NCBI RefSeq assembly: GCF_964275005.1
Contig: NC_092686.1
Location: 43,398,333 to 43,462,332, forward strand
Origin: Diadema setosum
Lineage: Eukaryota > Echinodermata > Echinoidea > Diadematoida > Diadematidae
Length of the DNA stretch: 64,000 nucleotides
Direction of reading: 5' to 3'
Each line of letters opens with the position of its first letter. Positions within the stretch are counted from its first letter, which is position 1. Positions 30,455-43,400 of this stretch are shown here, in pieces. Below the pieces are notes generated by a model. That model searched no databases. It saw only the letters and a list, made by a program, of their open reading frames with translations, and was not told where the DNA came from. A program made the position numbers and the translations under genes.

Positions 30455-31278
30455 GTGATTGGTTGAAAGAGCTTCACGTGATTATAACTAAAATGATACT
30501 TTAAAGGGGAACGCAAACTCAAAGAAAACTCAAAGAAAAACTCAAAGAAAACTCAACAAAAATTCATTTTTCTAGCATTATGAAAGAGCAGTTGATTAAC
30601 CGCTTTCAGAAAGCAGGGGGAATATTATTGCTACCCTTTGTCAGTATCAAGTTGATGGAATTTATAATCTTCAAGAAAATAAATTCTTGTGGAATTTTCT
30701 TTATATTTTCTTTATATTGTTGTCCACTCATACGTCATAACCTCTATTAGTCTCCTCATCCAGCGGTTCCAACACCAAAACTTTAAAAATTCATAACTTT
30801 TGCATCGATTGTCCGATTTTCCTCAAGCTTTCACTGATGTGTTCTACTAATGTTGCTGCTTTCACTCAATTCACATTGCTCTTTGGGTTTGCATTCCCTT
30901 TAAGATGAATAGAGGCCCCATAGTTTTAGCCAGAAACTCGAAATTAGGCAGAGTATATTTGTTTGAAGTTTGGGATAAAACATCTAAACAAGAGACGGGG
31001 AATAAAATACAAAATGTAGGAGGCAAGTAGTCGTGTGGTGGATGCAAAATCAGAGTGACCTTACGAAGCAGGGCGCGATTATTTGCCTAATGTGCCATTT
31101 CACGAAGTGACCGTAAAGCAGCGTGCGATGTCAGATCGAATTGCATCACATGGGGTCACAAAGGTAATTACTGAGTTGTGATTTCACAAATAGTTAACTG
31201 TGGGGTGTAAAACAGGACAACATTCTGAAATAGTTGATATAATATAAATAATCACATGAAGCTCTTTCAACCAATCAC
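30455..31278. mobile_element. Inverted-end element upstream of VEZT with nested MITE
   Basis: GTGATTGGTTGAAAGAGCTT at 30455 is inverted at 31248-31278 with one mismatch over about 30 bp. The span includes the TTAA MITE at 30501-30903. It begins about 400 bp upstream of the VEZT start codon, in the shared VEZT-HAL intergenic region. Confidence 0.55.
30501..30903. mobile_element. TTAAAGGG MITE, copy 1
   Basis: TTAAAGGGGAACGCAAACTC at the left and GGTTTGCATTCCCTTTAA at the right. Much of the interior, including 'aaccgctttcagaaagcagggg' in pieces, is shared with 33589-34154. The left arm is shorter than in that copy. Confidence 0.75.
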
Positions 31279-32723
31279 TAAAGTAGTATCAGGGTAATCA
31301 TCCCCCCCCCCCCCCCCCGGCCCCCGAACAATTACCCCGGCTACATACTGTTTAGTGATAACGGTAGAATAAATAATATAGCTTCAGGATTAGGATTAGG
31401 ATTACGATTACGATTACTATTTTTGTCAGGGAAAGGTCCGAGGTAATTGTCCAGGGGGTAATTGCCCTAGATCCACTAAAAGATTATTTTTTTTTTCCAT
31501 CCAAAATATAACTTCGACTATTTCAATTTGTTGGCATGAATTGACACTCCATGATAGGCCCTATACAATTTCGAAATATGTCGTCACTTCATTTACAACA
31601 ACATTTTTCAAATCCCCCCCCCCCAAAAAAAAGCACGTAAGCAAGATGAGGAAATAATGCAAGAACAGAGACACAACAACCTGCAAGTCTGCAGGCACAC
31701 ATTGAGCAAACAAAGTTAGGGCCTAATTACCTTCACACAAAAGTTCATTGACTTTCCTCTTTTTTTCCCTAGTGGGAAAGGAGAAATGTGACAGGCAGAC
31801 CGGTAAAGGAGGGGGATGTTCACGGGATTCAAACAACCCTCTCCCCACCCCACCCCTAAAAAAAAAAGGAGGAAGGAATAAAGGTGTAACTTCGTCTCTA
31901 ATCTCCAGATGCGATAAGAGACTGTGTTTAAAAATATATATATATCGAAGTCTTACAAATAACCTTGTGCGTAGGCCCTCAAACAATACGTACGGGTACC
32001 CAGTACTGAGGTGGAAAGATCTCTTTTCACCTCCCTGGTACGAATAATGAATTTCTGTGGATGAACGCACTCTTGCCTACAGCCCGACCAGACGCTGTTA
32101 TGTCGCGCTACGTACGTACAGCGACTGGGCTGTGTATAGTTATCTTGCCTATAAAGTTTATCAACCGCTTGCATGTACACTCATTCCAGGTGTGCATGAT
32201 AGTCCTACTATACGGTGCAATCACGGGGTAAAAAAAAATGCTATGGGAGCAGTCCTGAGATATGATAAGTTTTGATGAAATAGGCAATCAAATATCAAAG
32301 TTAAGGCATCTAAAATGGAGAATATTACTCAATAATTTGCCAAAGAAATTCGAGGAAGTTCAAGCATGGAAGAGCTGCAGTGTGATCATGCTTTTTGCAT
32401 GATATCCCTCCCCTTTTTTCAGTGAGTCGGTGCATCGAATATTCGTACGAAACAATCTAGTTCGAAAAGGTCTCTCTGGCTTAACGTGGAGAGTGACGGT
32501 CAGTCATCCATTTTCTGACCTTTTCATAATGTTTTTTTAACTGTATTATTCGTTTCTAAACCCGTGTTTTGAGCCGTACATGCGAGGACGCATGTTCAAT
32601 CATACAGTGTGATGCGTGATCTCTTGGAGTGAGGGCAGTATAAAAGTTTAGTTCATTGAGATCATAAACACCCATAACCACACCTTCGATCTGAGCTGTA
32701 TGCCATAAACGTTTGCACCAGCT
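31279..32723. other. VEZT-HAL intergenic remainder
   Basis: Contains poly-C tracts (31303-31318, 31614-31624), a GGATTA/GATTAC short tandem at 31386-31418, and a small inverted repeat 'aggtggaaagatc...tcacct' near 32010-32034. No TATA box or other convincing core promoter was identified for HAL. The 5' UTR presumably lies in the last few hundred bases. Confidence 0.4.
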
Positions 32724-35700
32724 ATGAAAGTCAGAGCAAGACTGCGTGGAGAATGGATCCTTATCCCGTGCAAGAGCAACAAAAATACGGTGGACTGGTT
32801 GGGGAAGGAAAGTCTTTCGCGGTACCGTTCGATGAAGAACTATGTCGTGGAGGATGAGGTAGTCGAAGTCAGGAAGGCCCAATGTAGATCCCAGCTGTAT
32901 GCCAACGACTTTCTGACCGACGTCCTGGAAGAGATCGACTTTGTTCACATTGGTAAGCATAAGTTGCTCTAGTTTGAAATTCTTTCAGATAGAATTAAAT
33001 CACGATAACTACATGGACTGTTCCCACAATACATGTGACGCATAAACAATCGAAATAATAGTGATAGCAGCGAAAAGCAACATGGACACAAAGAACGTTA
33101 ACGATAATGAAAATGTCATCGCATGTAGTAATGAAAATAAACTATAGATAACGATTCAGGGTAGTCACAGTGTCAGTGTTCGCCAAAGCAGACGACAGTG
33201 CTGTCTCCCAGCATTGACGGGTAACCATTTCAGTATAATCAGACTTGTATCAAGAACGGCAATGCTGGTAGGATATCTCATGGGCAATTGCCAGAATTCA
33301 AACCAAGCAGCTCGTGCTCAAGAGTGAAGAATAAACCATCATTCATAGATACATAGATCCATAGATAGATAGATAGATAGATAGATACAAATTTGTAGGT
33401 AGATATAGATAGATAGATAGATAGATAGATAGAGATAAATCTATCATATCGACTATAGATATAGATAATATATATGATCTGCATACATATAAGTAGATTT
33501 ATGTCGTATAAATTATTTATTATATGCAAATTCATGATAAAGATATCAGGAACGGCCAGATTAAAATAATGTTTCTACCCTTCAATTATTAAAGGGAAGG
33601 TAAACCCAAAGAGCAATGTGGATTGAGTGAAAGCAGCAACATTAGTAGAACACATCAGTGAAAGTTTGAGAAAAATCGGACAATCGATGCAAAAGTTATG
33701 AATTTTTAAAGTTTTGGTGTTGGAACCGCTGGATGAGGAGACTACTAGAGGATATGACGTATGAGTGGACAACAATACAAAGAAAATATAAAGGATATTC
33801 AACAAAAAATAACTTTTCTAGAATTATGACAGAGCAGTGGACCAACCGCTTTCAGAAAGCAGGGGGAATAACTGCTACCCTTAACATATGTCAATATCAA
33901 GTTGATGGAATTTGCAATTTTCATGAAAAATGGATTTTTGTAGTATTTTCTTTATATTTTCTTGATATTGTAGTCCACTCATACGTCATAACCTCTAGTA
34001 GTCTCCTCATCCAGCGGTTCCAACACCAAAACTTTAAAAATTCATAACTTTTGCATCGATTGTCCGATTTTCTTCAAACTTTCACTGATGTGTTCTACTA
34101 ATGTTGCTGCTTTCACTCAATCCACATTGTTCTTGGGGTTTATCTTCCCTTTAAAGCTACATTTCATCCACAATGATGTATTCCTTTTAAACTGCACCAA
34201 CTACGGCGTTCAAAAGTGCAACTCAAAGCAGTATATGGGTTACACTGCAACTTCATTGTCTCTGTACTGCTTTTATACCTGTGTTGGATATTACTGTCTT
34301 GCAGTACTGAAGACTGATAAATCGAGTGTGGATCAGCCGGGGTCGGATTGTCTTAGTGCGGACTTCACTTCACCTATTACAGAAGCCATGTATCCTTGAA
34401 TTGATCTTGATACATAGATAACCAAAATGTCTTAGATTTCGTGTCTTTTGTTTGTTAGTTTGTTTGTTTGTTTGTTTGTTCAACTATAGAGCGCCTTGCA
34501 GTTACTGAATCATTCACGTTATTCTATTTATGATAAGAGCAGGTAAATTGAATAGTTAACGTCCACGGGAAAAAAAAAAAGAATGAATAATTGAATAAGT
34601 CTTTATTCGTTATAGGATTCCATTTCTTTGTTGTCGTCGTTGAAAATATCGGTCACTATAAAATTCCTGTGATGCCACATAAACTAAATGCAATAGATCC
34701 TACATCTGTCTGCAGTACACCAATGGGATTAGAATTTAAACCTTAATAATGTTTACCAATTTTTACCAGATTGCTTGAAAATGGAGTATGCAATAAGCCG
34801 GTGAGTTTGTGATTTCTGCTTTGTTTTTGTTCCAGAGTCATTCCACAGTGTCACACGTCATGATTATTGCATGCATGCTTCTGACACAATACATGCCTCG
34901 AACCTCACCAAATTTTACTCACACATTCATGTTCTATTACGTCTGCCAAATTACTGGCGACGAAAATATTTCGTATATGATATAAGAATTCTATTCTATC
35001 GTATTACATTAAATAAATACTCTATCGTATTACATTAAATCACATTACTCTCTAAAATAAATCGAGTGAAAATATTCACTCTTAAAGGAGTGAATACAAA
35101 AAAAGAGTGAAATTGGAGTGAATTTTTAGTGAAAATGTTCATTTTGGAGTGACCTCAGGGATCACTCGAAGATTTTGGAGTGATCCCTGAGGTCACTCTA
35201 AAACGAGTGAAAATTAACATTTTCACTCAAAATTCACTCTTTTTTGTATTCACTCCTTTAAGAGTGAATATTTTCACTCGATTTATTTTGAAGGAGTATA
35301 GTATACTCATTATATTATTATTAAATGTCATATTATAACACATCATGTCATATCATATTCAAACACGTGTACCAGTAAATAAGATTCAATCATCATAATT
35401 GTTCCCTCGTCATCTAGGTAACGGTATAATACTGGTAATATTAAGAGTATTTGACTACTTGTGTGATTTTCATTTCAAAACGGAAAGGCATGAGCATGAC
35501 TTATTGATGATACTGATCATGGCCGGCGGAGCCGTGGGGGCCGTGTGGGCTCGGGCCCCCACACTTTTTGTGCATCATACATCAAGGAATACATAAGGTG
35601 TCATCACTTTGGGCCCCACACTTTTTTCAACCCTGAAGTACGTAAGTGGCACTAAATGGAAATAGATAGAGATCTTGCCACCCCCCCCCCCCCGTCCCCG

Positions 35701-38700
35701 GTCCCGCAGCCCCACCCCCCCCCCACACACACACACTGAAAAACGTTCCGCGGCCCCTGTAATGTACTGTAAACCTATGATTAATACTATGAGTTCTCTC
35801 GTGAACTAAATCGACCTTGATATCGATTCATGTGACAGTAATCTGTAAATGATTTGGACAAAAAAAAAAACCAAAAAAAAAAATTTACACTATTCGCAAT
35901 GTACACTATTCCAAAAGAGTGGTCCACATTTTTCAAAAGAATTAAGAACATAGGGGCCTTCACGAAGATCATATAACGATTCAACAGTTCTCTATTAATG
36001 TCCTGTGTGTGTGCTGCGTATGTGTATGACACATTGTGTGCGACTTGGGTGTGCTCTATTATTCAAGACTATTTACCTGGATGGCTGCAGCCTCAAACCA
36101 GAGGAGCTTGTTCGTCTGGGTCGTGGAGGTCATAACATTGAGGTAAGTAGTAATCCTATATACATCTCATCAGTGGAGTAAGGTATAGGCCTGACCTTCC
36201 CTTTGTTTCTTAAAAATCTGAAGAAAAAATGTATTGCATGATGAGCGAGATACTGGTATTAGATTGTCTCACATATCGACTACCGGGTATAAACTAAGTG
36301 TGTTAAACATATGTTAAACATGTGTTAAACATTTGTTAAACGTCCTTTCAACCAGCTCCATTGTGACATCAACCTTTGTGTACTTTGTTCATGTTGTTAG
36401 GCATCCTCTTGGTTTTTGATATAACTGCTAAAATCTATATCATTTCAGGTAAAATGCGTGCTTTCATGTACGCAGGAAATCGCAGTCAATTTTCCTGATG
36501 GGATGCGTGATAGTGCGGTTGGTGCATTTATAACAGGCCCCATGTCACAGTGGAAATTGACAAAAGTTGCCAAAAATTGACAAAATTGACCAAAGTTGCA
36601 CAAAATTGTACAAAATTGCATAAACTTTTCACAAAGTTGCTCAAAATTGCGCAAAGTTGTACAAAGTTGCATAAACTTTTCACAAAGTTGCACAAAATTG
36701 TACAAAGTTGCACAAACTTTTCTCAAAGTTGCACTAAATTGCGCAAAATTGTACTAAGTTGCACAAACTTTTCTCAAAGTTGCACTAAATTGCGCAAAAT
36801 TGTACAAAGTTGCACAAACTTTTCTCAAAGTTGCACTAAATTGCGCAAAATTGTACAAAGTTGCACTAAATTGCGCAAAATTGTACAAAGTTGCACTAAA
36901 TTGCGCAAAATTGTACAAAGTTGCACTAAAAATTGCGCAAAATTGTACAAAGTTGCACTAAATTGCGCAAAATTGTACAAAGTTGCACTAAATTGCATAA
37001 ACTTCTCACGAAGTTGCACAAAAATGTGCAAAGTTGTACAAAGTTGCATGACCTTCTCACAAAGTTGCAAAAAATTGCGCAAAGTTGTACAAAGTTACAT
37101 TAACTTTTCACAAAGTTATGCAAAATTGCGCAAAGGTTCACAAAGTCACATAAAATTGTACTAAGTTCCATTAACCCGTTGAAGACGAGCTGATTTTGCT
37201 ATTACACGCAATTCTTATGACCCCAGCCCGATTATACCCGGGACTCGTCTTCAACGGGTTAACTTCTCACAAAATTCCACTTTAATTCTTCTCCCTTCCC
37301 CAAATGAGGTCCAAATGTGCTTGCTCCGTGCATTCTGTGCGCTTTCCTATCTTGCTAACTCTAATATCTTTGGTACTATCAAAGAGTTAACAAGATAGGA
37401 AAGCGTGCAGTATGCATGGAGCAAGCACATTTGGACCGCAATCGGCAGTCAGGCACAAGATCGAAATACCGTTCTTCCCCAAAAGAACGGTTTATGGCTG
37501 TTTTGGGGCCTGATGAATAATACATAAACCTTAGTCCCGTCATGCTTTGCGATGCGTTGCGCGTTATACCTATGGCCAACAAATGTTTGGTTTGCAGTAC
37601 CGTTTTTCAAAAAATATTTACGGAAAATGTCATGGCTCAATATTTTTTACAAAACGCATGAATCATGAAGAATACATAATGATACTTCTCTGTTAATATA
37701 AAAGAAAATGAGCCATGACATTTTTGAGAATTTCCACTGGAATACGTAATTAGGCTCGATATTTTTGAAGATTTGAACGAACCGTTCCTTATAGACGTGT
37801 TCAAACAGGCGCTTTGTCAAATAACGCAATCTGGTAAGGGTATTGTTTGTTATCAGTTGGGTTGCAACTCGCTAATGTTTATCAATGTAACATCTTATCG
37901 TGAAGCTCAGAGACATAGAGTAGAAGGGGGGGGGGGTGGAGCAGAATAGATGATTTGGTAATGTAGACAAACTATGTATTCACCTGTCAAATACAACCAC
38001 ATCACAATAGTCAGAAGGCGAACTGCATACATTAGTATTGCCAAGTCGGACAAACATTGTAGCTTGTCAAACCTATAGCAACATTCACTGCGGGTGACGA
38101 TCATTCCATCCATTACAATGTTATTGTTTGTTATCAGGTGAACAAATGTTTGCTTATCGAAATTTAACAAAGGTGTGTGCATGAAATTTGACATTACGAA
38201 ACCCCTCTATTGAACCGGGGGGTAAGATTATGTAATTGTACTTGTTTTGATTTCTTATATACCAAGATATGCAATTGAATTATGACAAACGAGCAGGGGA
38301 AAACATTCTAAAACGGTACTAAAAACATCTCCCGCTCTGCGTATAATTTTGGGTCAACACCCTGTTTGGTTTTCAAATTATGGGGTTTGCTTCTCCTACT
38401 TGACCCCCCCCCCCCCCCCCCCACCAAGCATGCACATCAGGCCAGGTAGTTTTTGGACCATAGTAATCGCGAAATGGAACTGCATTGTCTTAGAATAAAA
38501 GCGCTACATATTGAGACACTAAAAATATGTGTGTTTGTGTGTATGTATGTATGTGTGTGTGTGTGTGTGCGTGTGTGTATACTACTAATAACGTAACAAA
38601 ACTGCAATACCTTCAAAAAGAAACTATACTGAGAAATATTCTGTGCATGTGTGTGTGTTTGTGTGTGTGTGTGTGTGAGAATGAAGTTACCATGTCACCC

Positions 38701-40405
38701 GTTCACGTATACGCAACTCCTATCATTCTTGCGTGCAGATCGATTAATAATTTTGATGTTTTTGGTTGTTTTGAATAAACGACTGCGTAGAGTCTATGTA
38801 GCACGATCTCAAATTCTACGCCATCACGCGGCGGGTGATTGAAAACAGCCAAAAACCATTCTTTTCCATAAGATCGGTAAATCGATCTTGCGCCTGACTG
38901 ATCGGGCAGAACTATAATCACAGAGCTAAGAATACAACTCAGTCCGCCCGCAAGCATTGATTATTTATAAGATAAATGGTGTTAATATTATCTTAAAACG
39001 ATTTTAAAATTATACACGATTTTTGTGATATAAAGTGCTTGAATCGTAACAAAATATTTTAGAAAAATAAGGATTAATTCGTGTACATGAAAAATAGGCA
39101 ATGCCACAATACGCCAAAACACAATCAGTGACTAAAGAAATACGCGCATCAATCACCAATCAGTTGCGTCGAATTTATTGATCACGCGCCTTGCCATGAT
39201 CAAGTTTCACTGCGCAATATATGGGTGATTGCGCACGCGTCCATTTGTATTGTACATTAATTGGATATTGCGTACCACTATAACTGAGAAACTACCCACC
39301 AAGTGCGACTGAGTATACCCGCGTATGAATTAATTAGCACGCTTGATGACCGCGCGCTGTCCATTTGTTTTGTACATGAAAATCGCGCAGTTTCCAGTCT
39401 TTTCAATTAAGCGTCTTTGGTACTATGCTATATCCAGTGGTTATAGAGATCGAAGGATAAAACCCAAACAAACTAAGAGATGACGTCATTTCGATTCATG
39501 GTGCGCCGGACGTGTCAAAACTTGAACTACTTGAAAAACGATTCTTTGCAAATTTGCGGCTGTTTCATTGGTTGAAAGTTAAAATGAGGTCTGTATCGAT
39601 ATTCACAAGAGATATCGATACGCCATCTTCATTCTTTTTCTCAAGTCGAATACTGTATAGTCGAGTCGAGTCAAGATACAAAAATATGTCGTCAAAAGCG
39701 AGCCCACTGCTGAAGAAACTCATGGAGTCTCATTTAGATATTAGACCAAGTGACTTGATCATTATTAATGATAAACACATAAAACAAATTATTTCTGATT
39801 TACGCGATTTCTTTAATTTTAAAGTGTTTATAATTCCATTTGATCAATTATTATTTTTTTTTTTTAAATCATGATGATTATAATTTCATACCCCACATGT
39901 TACCGGAACAAGATAACACAGGAAGCCATGTACATGGCATCTGATATAAAGGTAAGCCCTAAGATTTATATTACTATTAGTCTATTCGAATTTGGAACAA
40001 TTTAAAAAATATATATTTATTTATTGTTTTGTGTTTGTTTTTATTTACATTTTTTGTGTGTGTTGTGGTTGTAATAGAACGTGGCTCTAAAGGCAGTTTG
40101 GATTATTTAGGAATGGGGTGGGGGTTTTTCATTGCATTAGGCAGCTTTCTAACGCCAGACCGAACGTCAAGCTTAGTACGAGGTGACGTCTCAAATTCTT
40201 ACCCTCGGGTCGTCTTCTAAATCTGAGGACGGGAGTCGGTGGAGATTTCCCCGATTCCACGTCGTCGCGACTTGTAACGACGTGAGTGACACTGTATTTC
40301 TTTGTAAGGCCTAGATCTATATGATTATGGATAATAATCTAATTCTGCTAGTTTAATCTTCACGGGCCTAAAAGATAGATTGAAGTGTTAAAATTCACAT
40401 AAGTT

Positions 40406-40438
<33 letters not shown>

Positions 40439-43400
40439 GGGGGGGGGGGGTTATGAGGCATTTCCCCCATCAGAAATGTCCCCCCCCCCCCCCCCAGTTA
40501 ACCCAAACACTAAAAATGACCTCTAACATGTTGTTAGAGACTTTAGAGGTCAATGACTGTCTAACATTGGCAGTCGCCAATTCCCCCGAAAATGTCAATC
40601 CAACTTAACACCCCAGGTTCTTCCTTCCCCTTGGCCTTCTTCTTCTTTCCTCTTTTTTTTTTTTCTCTTTTCCTTTCCCCTTTCTCTTCTTCCATACCTA
40701 AAGAAAATTTGTGACAAATTTTAGACAAGTTGTCTGATTTTACCAACATCAGCAAAGAATAAGGGGAAAGCACGAATGACAATAAATCAGAGCGAAGAGA
40801 TTGTGTTACATGCAGTCTCTTCGGCTCGAAGAAACTTGACACCCCACCTCTCTCCCCTTGTGGAAATTTCCACAAAAGCAGGTGCCACACCCAGGTGCGT
40901 GCCAGACGAAAGAATGCGCGCGCTGGAATAAACAGCGTGTAAATATCCTGGAAATATCGATCGAAGAACCAGCTCATTAAGTGAATTAAAGGAATCATTG
41001 CAAAGATATCGTGATTCTATAGCCTTTCTTTTGGCGCATAGTAGGAAACATCAAACAGTCGAATATAGTGTACTTGATCGAATATCTTATGTTCCCTGAA
41101 CACTAAAAAAAAAAAAAGATCGATTAATCAGTCAATTAAAAATGCAATCACAGAAATAAAAAGGTCTCGTATGCCCAGAGAAATTCACTACGAGTAGGTT
41201 CAATGAGATGCAGTCATCACCTGGTTAAGACAGCAAAATCGTGACAATTAATTTCAGTTCACGCTCATCATAACTGCTTATTACTTATCAAAGTTTTGGC
41301 CAGGGAGGTCTTTCTTCCACCTCCCTGGTTTTGGCTATCAACATTCGTTCGTACGTGTTTTTTGTTTGTTTGTTTTGTATGTTTTTCCTCAAGTGAAAGA
41401 CGTAATGATTTCTTCGTATCGAACGTAGACTATGTTTACCGTTTATCCAAACAGTAGGCGCCTAGGCGTACTTTCTGAATATATTCAGAAATTTCTATCA
41501 ACATTTTAAATATATTACAAGACTCCCAAATACCAGTTGAAAAAAAAAATAAGAAATCGAATTTTTGAGATATGAACAACAACAAAAAATAACTAGATCT
41601 GTCGTCTTTGGGACACGATACATACATGGTATAAGTATGAACTTGATAGGCATAGCACTTTCTGAGCTAACCTCTGCACAACTTTTGGGGAGAAATAAAG
41701 AAAGAAAGAAAGAAGAAGAAGAAGAAGAAGAAAGAAAGAAAGAAAGAAAGAAAGAATCCGTACAGATACAGAAGGTGATTCGAGAGGATACTCGGATCAC
41801 CTAAAAATGCATAGGAAAAGACCACTTCAACTTCGAATGACTTCGAATTTCTCAAAACCGTTCCCTAGTTCATGGACATCCCATAGAAACGCGTGTTTTG
41901 ATATATAGGCCTACACGTTGCTATGGCATGTCCTCGAACTATCTAGTTTCGCGAAACTACGGCCTGGCATGGCCACAGTAATTTTTTTCCGTAACCTCCC
42001 GCCTCCCCTTCCCCGATTCGAAAACAGCTTGATTGAAGCCCCTGCCTATATTTAAACACGAACCTTATTAAACCCTAAGTTAGGTACATGGTTTATATGG
42101 CTAGTGTTTGAATAGAATTTACTATTTTAAGTTAATAATAGACTGTCAGTATTGCAACTGATTAACAAATTGCCCTACATCGACGTAAATATTTTGTTCA
42201 TAAATATGAATAAGACTCTCATACGTAGTTCCATAATCGTTTGTGTGTCGATCGGCAGGTTAGGGTTACGGAAAAAATAATCGCGGCCTGGCCTCTGCTC
42301 TGCCATGCCTCGTCTTCTGTACACGTGTATGTACGCCTGTACTGTACGCCTGTACTGTATACATGTACAACACGGTCCACATCACGCACATGGTTTTGCA
42401 GCAGATTTCACGGTCGACGGTCCGTCGATGCTACACTACAGCAGTGAATGCGATTGAAGGATAGCGAGCTTCGCGATGCCGCGGGCTGTATGTGATGATT
42501 TTAATCACAAATCGTGTTTGGTAGTGTGTTTTTTTGAGCAAATTTGTGCTCAAACCTTCTGAAAAGACCTTTAGTCTGACATCAGATAGAAAAAGAAGAC
42601 ATACGAGAATGAAGTGAGTATCAGTATGTTATAATAAAACTGAATGAAAATTGTGTCATTTTCGCGTTTTCAGGAGCCGGTGAATTCGCCCGGCTCGCGA
42701 TCGCGAGTTTGTTTTATTCTGTTACGGAGGGATACCATGCAAGAAGCCTCGCAAAATTACATGACGGTCCTATTAACGAACCTTTTGACACACTCTGGTT
42801 AAATGACCGACTATGACGCACATAATGGGTCAGTATGTGACGGACATTTTGCTCCCGTGACGGTACCACGCGTCATCAAATTGGTGGTACTTGACGCGAC
42901 AATGGGTGCGTTTATCAACTCTCCTTTCTCGGCAGAAACAGGTTATCCAAACAGCTTTCAAGGAATTTTCACGAGTTGATAAACGCAAAGCTGTTTTGAT
43001 AGCCCTTTAGGAAAGCCTTTTCGATAGCCCAAAATTTGTGACGATCCAAACAGGTTTCCTAAACAGGTTATCAGAAACCTGTTTGTAAAAGCCTTTCGAA
43101 GTTGATAAACGCAAAGCTGTTTTGAAAGCCCTTTAGGTCGCCCTATACTGCGGTTGCGCAACCATGCGTTTCCAGTTTCTGAAAAGACGCGCGCCACGTA
43201 AAGTGCACACGAGTACGTGTACACAGGTGTATACATACAGCTGTGTGTAATGCACGCATATGCTTGGAACAAGGAGATGTTTCTCTCACCAACAAGGTTT
43301 GAGAAATAAAGTAACAACAGTCTCATTCCCTTTGATCCCATGTCTCATGCCGCTACTCAGAAATATTTGAAGTATGTGCTAAACTGGAGCTGCCTCACAG

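Noticed and set aside
34770..34800. 31-bp candidate linking exon of HAL (after 'ttttaccag', before GTGAGT)
   Set aside because: It would join exon 1 in phase but leaves the exon at 36068 out of frame, and its peptide does not match the family.
36550..37164. 204-aa Lys/Cys-rich repeat protein ORF
   Set aside because: Lies wholly in the tandem array of the left arm; several frames on both strands are open for the same reason.
41498..41855. Ser/Phe-rich and Lys/Glu-rich ORFs
   Set aside because: Created by the GAA/TTC tract within a transposon fragment.
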